NCBI GenBank assembly: GCA_017439615.1 | Contig: JAFSIU010000196.1 | Location: 1-6,534, forward strand | Reading direction: 5' to 3' | DNA from: Bacillota bacterium | GTDB lineage: Bacteria; Bacillota; Dehalobacteriia; UBA4068 | Length of the DNA: 6,534 nt | In this document: positions 1 through 6,534 of the stretch, piece after piece | Position numbering within the stretch: position 1 is the first letter of the stretch | Layout: each line of letters opens with the position of its first letter | Notes under the pieces: generated by a model | What the model was told of the DNA's origin: nothing | Database searches by the model: none | Seen by the model: only the letters and a program-made list of their open reading frames with translations | Position numbers and translations under genes: made by a program

Positions 1-354
1 CGGGTTATCACCCTCCAAGGCTTCCAGAACACCGCTGAAGCGAATGGAAAGAGTGTCCATGCCCTCTTCCTTGGAAACAAATTTATAGGATGCCACACCA
101 TTGAGCTTGGCAATAGCCTGCTCGATCGTAACACGATTGAATTGCGAATATTCATCATTAAGATAGGCGATGATCTCAACATCATCCTCCATCTGCGAGG
201 CATTGACATCGATGTTCACGACCAGAAGCCAGAAAACCGCACACAAAAAGAGTGCAATGGTAACTGTCAGCACCGCGACAAAGGTCATAAAGAAATTCTT
301 TTTCATTGCAGAAAAGGTAGAAGAAAGAATATAACCGATGCTGCTTAATTTCAT
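1..354 (-). CDS. ftsX: Cell division ABC transporter permease-like protein FtsX, N-terminal part (truncated by window edge)
   Basis: The 118 codons present begin MKLSSIGYILSSTF. FtsX is the membrane partner of the ATPase FtsE; the pair does not transport a substrate but passes conformational signals to peptidoglycan hydrolases or their activators outside the cell. Visible parts are a short cytoplasmic tail (residues 1-20, containing MKKN), one long hydrophobic membrane segment (about 21-48), and the start of the first extracellular domain, with the family-like stretch VEIIAYLND at 59-67 and VSKEEGMDTL at 93-102. The reading frame ends in EGDNP at the window edge, a point where FtsX proteins usually continue with Leu-Pro. 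The remaining extracellular domain and three further membrane segments lie outside. The ATG overlaps the ftsE stop as ATGA and is preceded by a perfect Shine-Dalgarno sequence, which fixes the start. The family call rests on these features plus the adjacent ftsE. Confidence 0.93.
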   Translation of the reverse strand, partial: MKLSSIGYILSSTFSAMKKNFFMTFVAVLTVTIALFLCAVFWLLVVNIDVNASQMEDDVEIIAYLNDEYSQFNRVTIEQAIAKLNGVASYKFVSKEEGMDTLSIRFSGVLEALEGDNP

Positions 355-1031
355 AATGCCCAACCTCCTTTGGAATCAGAGGTTATCTCGCCCTTGCGCA
401 TGGTGATAACTCGCTTGTTCATGGAATTGACTATGTTCACATCATGGGTTGCCATAATGATGGTGGTGCCGCCCGCATTGATCTCCTCGAAAAGCTTCAT
501 CAGATCGGCAGAGGTCTCAGGGTCGAGATCGCCCGTGGGCTCGTCCGCAAAAAGAATGAAGGGATCATTGATAATGGCGCGTGCCACAGCAACTCTTTGC
601 TGCTCACCGCCCGAAAGCTGAGTAACGACATCATTTTCCCTGCCCTGCAGACCTACTCTGGCGATCGCACGAGGAACAAGAGTGCGGATCTCGCGCATTG
701 GACGCTCGACCGCCTTCATGGCAAAGGCGATATTATCATAAACTGTACGCTTTTCAAGCAAGCGGAAATCCTGAAAGACAACACCTGTATTGCGGCGCAG
801 AATAACTCTGTTTTTCGGTGAGAGCTTGCCTATGCTGCGGTCATCAATGAAGATAGCGCCCGAGGTGGGCATTTCCTCACGGAAAAGCAAGCGGATAAGA
901 GTGGATTTGCCCGCACCGGATTGACCGGTCAAAAAGACAAATTCGCCCCTGTCCACCGCCAGATTGACATTACGCAGCGCGGTTACGCCGTTTTTATATC
1001 TCTTGGTTAAATTGACTGCTTGTATTAACAT
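351..1031 (-). CDS. ftsE: Cell division ATP-binding protein FtsE
   Basis: This 226-residue protein has the usual FtsE length and every ABC ATPase motif: Walker A GQSGAGKST (36-44), Q-loop VFQDFRLL (Q87), signature LSGGEQQRVA (139-148), Walker B ILFADEPTGDLD (159-170, catalytic Glu164), and the H-loop ATHD (His196). The stretch KRTVYDNIAFAM after the Q-loop is typical of FtsE rather than of lipoprotein exporters such as LolD, and the adjoining ftsX confirms the call. FtsE is cytoplasmic, binds FtsX at the membrane, and uses ATP to control wall hydrolases (known for the family). The start has GGAGG 4 nt upstream (1036-1040), a slightly short spacing, and the N-terminus MLIQAVNLTKRY aligns with family starts. 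A good promoter lies about 40 nt upstream. The stop TGA shares bases with the ftsX ATG. Confidence 0.97.
   Translation of the reverse strand: MLIQAVNLTKRYKNGVTALRNVNLAVDRGEFVFLTGQSGAGKSTLIRLLFREEMPTSGAIFIDDRSIGKLSPKNRVILRRNTGVVFQDFRLLEKRTVYDNIAFAMKAVERPMREIRTLVPRAIARVGLQGRENDVVTQLSGGEQQRVAVARAIINDPFILFADEPTGDLDPETSADLMKLFEEINAGGTTIIMATHDVNIVNSMNKRVITMRKGEITSDSKGGWAL
363..370 (-). promoter_or_regulatory. Ribosome binding site of ftsX, inside the ftsE coding sequence
   Basis: The minus strand reads AAGGAGGT, a full match to the anti-Shine-Dalgarno sequence, with 8 nt (TGGGCATT) before the ftsX ATG. It lies in the last codons of ftsE, so the C-terminal residues Lys-Gly-Gly-Trp of FtsE are partly dictated by this site. 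Together with the 4-nt ATGA overlap it points to translational coupling of the FtsE and FtsX subunits. Confidence 0.9.
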
Positions 1032-1068
1032 AATTCCTCCCCAAACGGAATTACTTTATCCAAACTAC

Positions 1069-1098
1069 ATTATAACAAAATCAGACGGGCTTTTGCAA
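1069..1098 (-). promoter_or_regulatory. Predicted sigma-A type promoter for ftsEX with extended -10
   Basis: In the 79-nt gap between the transketolase C-subunit gene and ftsE, the minus strand has a consensus TATAAT (+ strand 1069-1074) preceded by TGT, giving a complete extended -10 (TGnTATAAT). A TTGCAA -35 candidate at 1093-1098 stands 18 bp upstream. Transcription would begin near 1062, leaving a leader of about 30 nt before the ftsE ATG. The match is visible in the sequence; activity is inferred. It would let ftsEX be expressed independently of the upstream secA-prfB-transketolase genes. Confidence 0.72.
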
Positions 1099-1110
1099 AT
1101 CAATTGCACA

Positions 1111-2046
1111 CTACCGTTTTTTTGCCACAGTTTCCTGCACTTTTTTGACAATTCCTGCGGGAGTGAGGCCATATTTTTCCAGCAAAGCGGCGGGGGTTCC
1201 GGACTGACCGAAGCAATCCTGCAAGCCGACTCTGCCCAAAATGCCGACACCGGCTTCGCTCATAGCTTCGGCAACAGCACTGCCCAGACCGCCGATGATG
1301 CTGTGCTCTTCAACGGTGATAACAGCACCGCAACGCTCGGCATATTCCAGAACAAGCTCTTTGTCAAAGGGCTTGATAGTGTGGATATTGATAACAGCGG
1401 CATCAATGCCTTCGGCTGCCAAAGCTTCAGCGGCCTCCAGGGCGGGAGCGACCATCATGCCGCAGGCGATGATTGCAGCATCCTTGCCATCACGCAGAAC
1501 GATACCTTTGCCAAGCTCAAACTTGTAATCCTCGCCATTGACCATAGGTGCTGCCAGGCGGCCCAGACGCAGATAGCAGGGGCCGTCAAGCTCTGCCAAT
1601 GCATTGACTGCGGCGGCAGTTTCAATGCCATCGCAGGGAACGACAACTGTCATATTGGGAAGGGAACGCATCAGCGAAATATCCTCAATGGCCTGATGGC
1701 TGCCGCCATCCTCGCCGACGGTGATGCCTGCATGGGTTGCGGCGATCTTGACATTCAGTTTGGGATAGGCGATGCTGTTTCTGATCTGCTCAAAATTGCG
1801 TCCTGCCGCAAAAACAGCGAAGGAGCTGATGAAGGGGATTTTGCCGCAGGCTGCAAGACCCGCTGCCACACCTGTCATATTCTGTTCGGCAATGCCCGCA
1901 TTGAAAAAGCGTTCGGGGCAAACTGCCGCAAAATCGGCTGTTTTGGTGGATTTGGAAAGGTCTGCATCCATGACCACGATTCTTTCATTTTTCTGCCCCA
2001 GCTCAGCCAAGGCCTTGCCATAAGCTTCTCTTGTTGCCTGCTTCAT
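1111..2046 (-). CDS. Transketolase, C-terminal subunit (split enzyme)
   Basis: This 311-residue protein matches the pyrimidine-binding and C-terminal domains of transketolase. Domain order: pyrimidine domain (about 1-165) with VMDADL (25-30), GIAEQNM (51-57) whose Glu54 corresponds to the glutamate that activates the thiamine diphosphate aminopyrimidine ring, and EDGGSHQ (112-118) with His117; then the transketolase C-terminal domain (about 175-311) with INIHTIKPFD (219-228) and VEEHSIIGGLGSA (245-257). It pairs with the N-terminal subunit encoded just upstream, giving 581 residues in two chains against roughly 660 in one-chain enzymes. The expected reaction is transfer of two-carbon ketol units between sugar phosphates in the cytoplasm. 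Start: GGAGGTG 8 nt before the ATG, which overlaps the upstream stop as TAATG. Split transketolases also include paralogues for other sugars (for example apulose phosphate or sulfosugars), so the exact substrate is not proven. Confidence 0.93.
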   Translation of the reverse strand: MKQATREAYGKALAELGQKNERIVVMDADLSKSTKTADFAAVCPERFFNAGIAEQNMTGVAAGLAACGKIPFISSFAVFAAGRNFEQIRNSIAYPKLNVKIAATHAGITVGEDGGSHQAIEDISLMRSLPNMTVVVPCDGIETAAAVNALAELDGPCYLRLGRLAAPMVNGEDYKFELGKGIVLRDGKDAAIIACGMMVAPALEAAEALAAEGIDAAVINIHTIKPFDKELVLEYAERCGAVITVEEHSIIGGLGSAVAEAMSEAGVGILGRVGLQDCFGQSGTPAALLEKYGLTPAGIVKKVQETVAKKR

Positions 2047-2061
2047 TATTCAGCCACCTCC
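2044..2061 (-). promoter_or_regulatory. Translational coupling site between the transketolase subunit genes
   Basis: The minus strand reads TAATG, in which the stop TAA of the N-subunit and the start ATG of the C-subunit share one base. GGAGGTG (2055-2061) lies 8 nt before the ATG, inside the last codons of the N-subunit. This arrangement favours re-initiation by the same ribosome and near-equal amounts of two subunits that must assemble to form each active site. Confidence 0.82.
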
Positions 2062-2858
2062 AATTCACTCAATGCCTGTTCTGCCTGTTCTTTTTTGGGT
2101 GCGGTGCCATGCCAGCCTACCTGATTTTCCATAAAGCTGACGCCCTTGCCCTTGACAGTTTCGCAGATAATCATAGTAGGCTTGTCCTCGCAAGCCGTGC
2201 CTGCCTCAATTGCATCGCAGATTGCCTGCATATCATGGCCATCGATTTTCAGCACCTGCCAGCCGAAGGCCTCCCATTTTTTGTCAAGAGGCTCGGGGCT
2301 CATAACATCGGTTATCCTGCCATCGATCTGCAGATGATTGTTATCGGTGAAGGCGATGAGCTTGCCAAGCTGATAGTGAGCGGCAAACATAGCTGCCTCC
2401 CAGACCTGACCTTCTTCCTGTTCGCCATCACCCAAAAGGGCATATACATAATAATCGGCATTATCGCATTTGCCTGCCAGAGCCATGCCTGCTGCTGCAG
2501 AAAGTCCCTGCCCCAAAGAACCGGTGGACATATCAACACCGGGGAGCTTATTCATATCGGGATGTCCCTGCAGATGACTGTCTATCTTGCGCAGGGTATC
2601 AAGCTCTTCCACGGGGAAAAAGCCGCGTAAAGCCAATGCAGCATAAAGTGCGGGTGCAGCATGTCCCTTGCAGAGCACGAAGCGGTCGCGCTTGGGATCG
2701 CGGGGATTTGCGGGATCGATATTCATTTTGCCGAAATAGAGTGCGGCAACGATATCAGCGGCGGAAAGTGAGCCGCCGGGATGACCTGATGCTGATTTTT
2801 CCAGCATTTTGATGATTTCGCACCTCATGGCGCGGGCTTGTTTTTTCATTTCCTGCAT
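2046..2858 (-). CDS. Transketolase, N-terminal subunit (split enzyme)
   Basis: This 270-residue protein is the thiamine diphosphate (diphosphate-binding) half of transketolase. Visible motifs: SGHPGGSLS (24-32) with His26, KGHAAPALYA (64-73) with His66, GHPD (98-101), GSLGQGLS (113-120), the metal and cofactor motif GDGEQEEGQVWEA (143-155) ending at DNN (172-174), GKGVSFME (237-244), and WHG (249-251). These histidines and the GDG...DNN motif are those expected for cofactor and sugar-phosphate binding. The chain ends where one-chain transketolases pass into the pyrimidine domain, and that second half is the next gene. The start is chosen because AAGGAG (2867-2872) lies 8 nt before this ATG; the alternative Met4 is too far from it. 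The gene stands 60 nt after prfB, in the same direction. The general family is certain; the sugar substrate is inferred from the family majority. Confidence 0.93.
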   Translation of the reverse strand: MQEMKKQARAMRCEIIKMLEKSASGHPGGSLSAADIVAALYFGKMNIDPANPRDPKRDRFVLCKGHAAPALYAALALRGFFPVEELDTLRKIDSHLQGHPDMNKLPGVDMSTGSLGQGLSAAAGMALAGKCDNADYYVYALLGDGEQEEGQVWEAAMFAAHYQLGKLIAFTDNNHLQIDGRITDVMSPEPLDKKWEAFGWQVLKIDGHDMQAICDAIEAGTACEDKPTMIICETVKGKGVSFMENQVGWHGTAPKKEQAEQALSELEVAE

Positions 2859-2918
2859 GAAGACAACTCCTTAAAAACAAATTTATTTCAATTTCAAAAA
2901 TCAAGTCATTTTGCTGCA
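2859..2918 (-). other. AT-rich gap between prfB and the transketolase genes
   Basis: These 60 nt contain the AAGGAG ribosome binding site of the transketolase N-subunit (2867-2872). I see no hairpin followed by a T-run and no promoter with acceptable spacing: TTGATT and TTGAAA occur, but no TATAAT-like box lies 16-18 bp downstream. Co-transcription with prfB is therefore the simplest reading. Confidence 0.55.
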
Positions 2919-4029
2919 TCAGGCATTGCTGCGCTGTGCGGTCTGCTGCAGATAGGCAGCGATGAAATCCGAAATATCACCATCCATAACAGCATCGACA
3001 TTGCCCATTTCGAAATTGGTGCGATGATCCTTGACCATACGATAGGGCTGGAAAACATAGGAACGGATCTGACTGCCCCAGCCGATGTCCTGCTGCACAC
3101 CTGTGATGCGGGCGATTTCCTTTTCTCTTGCTTCCATTTTCTGCTCCAGCAGCTTGGCTGCCAGCATACGCATTGCCTTGTCCTTGTTGGCGTGCTGTGA
3201 GCGCTCGTCCTGACACTGAACGACAATGCCTGTCGGGATATGAGTGATGCGGACTGCTGAATCGGTTTTGTTGACATGCTGACCGCCTGCACCGCCGCTG
3301 CGATAGGTGTCAACACGCAGATCATCTTCCCTGATATCCACCTCATTGTCATTTGCGACCTGCGGAATGACAGCAACCGAAGCAAAGGAGGTGTGTCGGC
3401 GTGCCGCCGCATCGAAGGGAGAGATTCTGACCAGACGGTGAACACCGTTTTCCGCTTTCATATATCCAAAGGCATTGAGGCCCTCGATGGAGATAGTCGC
3501 ACTTTTAAGCCCTGCTTCTTCGCCCTCCTGATAATCCATGATTTCGATTTTGAAGCGATTGCGCTCGCAATAGCGGGTATACATTCTGAAAAGCATCTGT
3601 GCCCAATCGCAGGCCTCGACACCGCCTGCACCCGAGTGAACGGTCAGAATGCAGTTGTGATCATCATATTCACCGCTCAAAAGCACTGCCAGCTCGCGCT
3701 GCTCAAGCTTTTTGGTGAGAGCATTCAATGCATCTTCGGCCTCAGCGCCAAGCTCATCATCATCGGCCTCCCTGGCAAGCTGCCACAAGGCCTCCGTGTC
3801 CTCGAAATCGGTTTCCAGCTCACGCACCTGATTGACCTGCTCCTTGAGCATATTTATCTTCTGCATATGCTGCTGTGCTGCCTGCGCATCATTCCAGAAA
3901 TCGGGAGAGGTGGCGACCTCTTCAAGCTCGGCAATTTTTTGTTCCTTGGCCTCTAAGTCAAAGAGACCTCCCAAGAGATAAGATTCTCGCCTTTTTGTCG
4001 GCAAGTTCGCTGTTAAGATCCAGAAGCAT
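2919..4029 (-). CDS. prfB: Peptide chain release factor 2 (RF2), expressed by programmed +1 frameshift
   Basis: RF2 recognises UGA and UAA stop codons and triggers release of the finished protein from the ribosome. Translation starts at the ATG at 4029, with AGGAGG (4036-4041) 6 nt upstream, and reads 23 codons (MLLDLNSELADKK...LGRSL) to an in-frame UGA at 3958-3960. A +1 shift skips the U (position 3960) and continues with Asp-Leu-Glu-Ala-Lys for 346 codons, giving 369 residues against 365 in E. coli. In full-length numbering, the helical domain covers about 1-110, the RF2 stop-codon recognition tripeptide SPF is at 203-205 and the catalytic GGQ at 248-250 (YRSGGAGGQHVN). The residue matching E. 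coli RF2 position 246 is Ser, not the Thr of strain K-12. The C-terminus DGDISDFIAAYL is typical. The SPF motif separates it from RF1, which has PxT. It lies 60 nt downstream of secA, a neighbour pair common in Bacillota. Confidence 0.97.
3957..3972 (-). promoter_or_regulatory. prfB programmed +1 ribosomal frameshift signal
   Basis: The minus strand reads GGG AGG TCT CTT TGA C. It contains the slippery codon CTT, a poor-context stop TGA followed by C, and an internal Shine-Dalgarno-like GGAGGT (3966-3971) ending 2 nt before CTT. The E. coli site is AGG GGG TAT CTT TGA C with the same spacing, and the match here to anti-Shine-Dalgarno is stronger. In the known mechanism, low RF2 slows termination at UGA, the tRNA on CTT slips to TTT, and full RF2 is made; high RF2 terminates after 23 residues. 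This is autoregulation by the product's own activity. Both frames agree exactly with the RF2 protein only if the shift occurs here. Confidence 0.96.
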
Positions 4030-4044
4030 GGTTTTCCTCCTGTT

Positions 4045-4089
4045 TTAAAAAATTTTGTTTTTTGCTTTTCTGCCGCAAGGGCAGGGAGA
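4045..4089 (-). other. In-frame echo of the SecA zinc-motif coding sequence after the secA stop
   Basis: Directly after the secA TAA and in the same frame, the minus strand reads Ser-Pro-Cys-Pro-Cys-Gly-Arg-Lys-Ala-Lys-Asn-Lys-Ile-Phe and then TAA. Its Cys-Pro-Cys-Gly resembles the start of the real SecA zinc motif 20 codons earlier. The gap also contains a weak hairpin (CTGCC/GGCAG, 5-bp stem, 5-nt loop), but no T-run follows at once, so I do not call a terminator. No promoter was seen here. Confidence 0.4.
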
Positions 4090-4143
4090 TTATTTGTCCT
4101 TACCGCAGCATTTTTTATATTTCAAGCCGCTGCCGCAGGGGCA
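4070..4143. repeat. 14-bp direct repeat, offset exactly 60 bp, spanning the end of secA
   Basis: On the + strand CTGCCGCAAGGGCA (4070-4083) and CTGCCGCAGGGGCA (4130-4143) match at 13 of 14 positions. The offset is a whole number of codons. The right copy encodes the CPCG part of the SecA zinc motif; the left copy lies after the stop. It may be a decayed tandem duplication or chance. Confidence 0.5.
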
Positions 4144-6534
4144 AAGCTCATTTCTGCCGACTTCCTTTTCATCACGGCGGGCAGGTTTTTTGACAACAGA
4201 ACCATCACCGCCGCGGTTTTCGACCATCGGGCGAGGTGCTGCGGGGGCTGCAGGCTCGATCCTTGCAATCATAATGAGACGGATAACAGATTCCTGAATC
4301 TCGGCAGTCATCTGATTGAACATTTCATAAGCCTCGAATTTATATTCCACCAAGGGATCGCTCTGACCATAGGCACGAAGACCGATGCCCTGACGCATCT
4401 GATCCATGGCATCAAGATGAGCCATCCATTTGTTGTCAACGGAACGGAGAATGGTCCAGCGCTGCAGCTTCTGCATCATCTCTGTGCCGATCTCCTGCTC
4501 TCGCTTCTGCATATATGCCTTTGCTCTTTCGATAAGCAGAGGTGCGACCTCATCCTTATCCAGCTTCAGCAGCTCCTCAACAGAAGGCTTGTCGATAACG
4601 ATGGTGTCAAGCTCTGTGAGCAATGCCTGCATATCCCATTCTTCAGGGAAATCGCTGATGGCATAGGCCTTGACGGCACGATTGATAACATCCTCGAGCA
4701 TGCCATAGACGCTTTCGGAAAGATTTTCACCATTCAAAGCGCGGCGGCGCTGAGAATAAATGACCTCGCGCTGCTCATTCATAACATTGTCATAATCAAG
4801 CACGTGCTTGCGGGCTTCAAAATTGCGGTTTTCGACTCTTTTTTGTGCGGTTTCCATAGATTTGGAAACAATGGGCACGGCAATGGGCATGGAATCGTCC
4901 ATTCCGACCTTGTCCATCATATTCCCCAAGCCATCGCCGCCGAAAAGGCGCATCAGATCATCTTCCATGGAAAGATAGAATTGGCTGGAGCCGGGATCGC
5001 CCTGACGGCCTGCACGACCGCGCAGCTGATTGTCGATACGGCGGGAATCATGGCGCTCGGTGCCGATGATATGCAAGCCGCCTGCTTTGACCACTCTGTC
5101 ATGCTCGGCTTTGGTCTGCTTTTTATATTTATCAAGCAGCTCAAGGCGTTCAGCATCGCTATATTCATGCTCGGCATTGGCCTGCATTTCTTCCTGCGCC
5201 ATCATTTCATAGGAGCCGCCGAGCAGGATATCTGTACCGCGGCCTGCCATATTGGTAGCGATGGTAACAGCGCCCTCACGGCCTGCCTGTGCAACGATCT
5301 GCGCTTCTTTTTCGTGGAATTTGGCATTCAGCACCTGATGCTTGATTCCGCGTTTTTTGAGCATATTGGAAAGCTCTTCGGATTTTTCGATGGAAACTGT
5401 ACCGACCAGCACGGGACGGCCCTTGGCATGCTCATTTTCGATATCATTGATAACAGCCGCAAGCTTGCCTTTTTGTGTGCGATAGATAGCATCGGGCATA
5501 TCCACTCTCTGCATAGGCAGATTGGTGGGGATCTGAACGACATCAAGCTTGTAGATCTCGCGGAATTCATTTTCTTCCGTTGCGGCGGTGCCTGTCATAC
5601 CTGCCAGCTTGTCATACATACGGAAATAGTTCTGGAAGGTGATGGTGGCAAGAGTCTGCGATTCTCTTTCGATCTTGACATTTTCCTTGGCCTCGATAGA
5701 CTGATGCACACCCTCGCTGTAACGGCGGCCGAACATCAGACGGCCTGTGAATTCATCGACAATGATGACCTTGCCCTCTTTGATGACGTAATCACGGTCG
5801 CGTTTGAAAAGGGCATGAGCCTTCAGCCCCTGATTGACATAGTGTGCAAGCTCGGTGTTTTCGGGATCAAAAAGGTTTTCGACATGGAGATAATTCTCCA
5901 TTTTGGCAACACCTGATTCGGTGAGAGCAACTGTTTTGGCCTTTTCGTCAACATTATAATCCTCTTCTGCCTTCAGTCTGGGGATAAGGCGGGCGATTTC
6001 ATAATAAAGCTCAGTGGGCTTATCCGAGGGGCCTGAAATAATGAGCGGAGTGCGAGCTTCATCGATCAGAATGGAGTCTACCTCGTCAACAATAGCAAAA
6101 TTCAGGCCGCGCTGAAAGCATTGCTCGGGGAAAACAGCCATATTGTCACGCAGGAAGTCAAATCCGAATTCATTATTCGTGCCATAGGTGATATCAGCAG
6201 CATAAGCAGCCTTCTTGGCCTCGGGAGTCATATCGTGAACGATGAGACCGACAGAAAGTCCCAAAAAGCGATATACTCTGCCCATCCATTCGCTGTCGCG
6301 GGTAGCAAGATAATCATTGACGGTGATGACATGCACGCCCTTGCCGGAGAGAGCATTGAGATAAACAGGAGCGGTTGCGACAAGAGTTTTGCCCTCGCCT
6401 GTTCTCATTTCGGCAATACGTCCATCGTGCAGGACCATACCGCCGATGAGCTGAACATCGAAATGTCTCATACCGAGAACTCTTTTTGCAGCCTCGCGTA
6501 CAACGGCGAAAGCCTCGGGCAGAATATCCTTTTC
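4090..6534 (-). CDS. secA: Protein translocase motor subunit SecA (5' end outside the window)
   Basis: SecA is the ATPase that pushes unfolded preproteins through SecYEG. The 814 codons present begin at Glu-Lys-Asp-Ile-Leu-Pro-Glu-Ala-Phe; comparing the Walker lysine (residue 49 here, 108 in E. coli) suggests about 59 residues are missing. Numbering from the window edge: Walker A MRTGEGKT (43-50); Walker B region [12 protein letters not shown] (150-161); preprotein cross-linking domain roughly 170-310; KLAGMTGTA just after it; second nucleotide-binding domain with NMAGRGTDI (428-436) and the motif VI region [20 protein letters not shown] (491-510); helical scaffold and two-helix finger around 690-760 ([21 protein letters not shown]); Pro/Ala linker [10 protein letters not shown] (760-769); C-terminal zinc motif with Cys798, Cys800, Cys809 and Cys810 ([13 protein letters not shown]). 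The last zinc ligand is Cys where E. coli has His, a common variant. No frameshift or missing motif. prfB follows after 60 nt, as in Bacillus. Confidence 0.98.
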   Translation of the reverse strand, partial: EKDILPEAFAVVREAAKRVLGMRHFDVQLIGGMVLHDGRIAEMRTGEGKTLVATAPVYLNALSGKGVHVITVNDYLATRDSEWMGRVYRFLGLSVGLIVHDMTPEAKKAAYAADITYGTNNEFGFDFLRDNMAVFPEQCFQRGLNFAIVDEVDSILIDEARTPLIISGPSDKPTELYYEIARLIPRLKAEEDYNVDEKAKTVALTESGVAKMENYLHVENLFDPENTELAHYVNQGLKAHALFKRDRDYVIKEGKVIIVDEFTGRLMFGRRYSEGVHQSIEAKENVKIERESQTLATITFQNYFRMYDKLAGMTGTAATEENEFREIYKLDVVQIPTNLPMQRVDMPDAIYRTQKGKLAAVINDIENEHAKGRPVLVGTVSIEKSEELSNMLKKRGIKHQVLNAKFHEKEAQIVAQAGREGAVTIATNMAGRGTDILLGGSYEMMAQEEMQANAEHEYSDAERLELLDKYKKQTKAEHDRVVKAGGLHIIGTERHDSRRIDNQLRGRAGRQGDPGSSQFYLSMEDDLMRLFGGDGLGNMMDKVGMDDSMPIAVPIVSKSMETAQKRVENRNFEARKHVLDYDNVMNEQREVIYSQRRRALNGENLSESVYGMLEDVINRAVKAYAISDFPEEWDMQALLTELDTIVIDKPSVEELLKLDKDEVAPLLIERAKAYMQKREQEIGTEMMQKLQRWTILRSVDNKWMAHLDAMDQMRQGIGLRAYGQSDPLVEYKFEAYEMFNQMTAEIQESVIRLIMIARIEPAAPAAPRPMVENRGGDGSVVKKPARRDEKEVGRNELCPCGSGLKYKKCCGKDK

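Noticed and set aside
1094..1108. Inverted repeat TGCAA/TTGCA after the transketolase C-subunit gene as terminator or operator
   Set aside because: A 5-bp AT-rich stem with a 5-nt loop and no following T-run is too weak for a terminator. It overlaps the -35 region of the ftsE promoter, so an operator role is possible but unsupported by a second matching site.
964..2124. Open frame of 386 codons on the + strand across the ftsE start and the transketolase C-subunit
   Set aside because: It is also codon-aligned with the transketolase C-subunit gene, lacks a ribosome binding site, and runs over the ftsE promoter gap. It is a codon-usage shadow.
1111..2858. Alternative calls for the transketolase pair: DXP synthase or the E1 component of a 2-oxoacid dehydrogenase
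   Set aside because: The split falls at the normal transketolase domain boundary. The N-subunit carries SGHPGGS, KGHAAPALYA and WHG, and the C-subunit carries GIAEQNM, which fit transketolase. DXP synthase is one longer chain, and no E2/E3 genes are nearby.
3276..3956. Open frame of 226 codons on the + strand opposite prfB
   Set aside because: RF2 on the minus strand explains the region completely, and no ribosome binding site or recognisable protein supports this frame.
2919..4004. prfB as a simple gene starting at the ATG at 4004 without frameshift
   Set aside because: That start gives MPTKRRESYLLGG, which is unlike RF2 N-termini and lacks a good ribosome binding site, whereas the ATG at 4029 has AGGAGG and leads to the classic CTT-TGA-C shift site.
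4030..4089. Rho-independent terminator after secA
   Set aside because: The CTGCC/GGCAG hairpin has only 5 bp, and the nearest T-run starts about 16 nt after it, separated by an A-rich stretch. The geometry is wrong for an intrinsic terminator.
4417..5916. Open frame of 499 codons on the + strand opposite secA
   Set aside because: It is codon-aligned with secA, so it stays open only because secA rarely uses TTA, CTA or TCA codons here. There is no ribosome binding site before its ATG, the protein resembles no family I know, and secA on the other strand is intact and unmistakable.

Overview
The window is an ordinary bacterial housekeeping cluster read entirely from the minus strand. In transcription order (right to left) it holds: secA (5' end outside the window), prfB with its programmed +1 frameshift, a two-subunit transketolase (N-terminal then C-terminal gene), ftsE, and the first 118 codons of ftsX, which runs off the left edge. 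About 95% of the window is coding. No RNA gene, CRISPR array, insertion sequence, phage gene or integration scar was seen, and no stretch over 300 bases lacks a gene.

The likely source is a Bacillota bacterium. The evidence is strong AGGAGG-type ribosome binding sites before every gene whose start is visible, base composition near 50% GC judged by eye, and the secA-prfB-...-ftsE-ftsX order known from Bacillus and relatives. A member of the Negativicutes or a Clostridia lineage of medium GC is plausible, but this is inference from gene order and composition only.

Layout: 4090-6534 secA (814 codons present, C-terminal zinc motif intact); 4030-4089 a short gap with an in-frame echo of the SecA zinc-motif coding sequence; 2919-4029 prfB (369 aa after frameshifting); 2859-2918 an AT-rich gap; 2046-2858 transketolase N-terminal subunit (270 aa); 1111-2046 transketolase C-terminal subunit (311 aa), overlapping the former by 1 nt; 1032-1110 a gap carrying a good extended -10 promoter facing ftsE; 351-1031 ftsE (226 aa); 1-354 ftsX start, overlapping ftsE by 4 nt.

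Functionally the genes fall into separate tasks: protein export motor (SecA), translation termination at UGA/UAA (RF2), non-oxidative pentose phosphate chemistry (transketolase), and control of cell wall hydrolysis at division or elongation (FtsEX). No intrinsic terminator was recognised between them, so read-through from secA is likely, with an extra promoter able to drive ftsEX on its own. The least ordinary points are the RF2 frameshift site, the split transketolase between prfB and ftsE, the internal ftsE promoter, and the CPCG echo after the secA stop. I found no undescribed system here.
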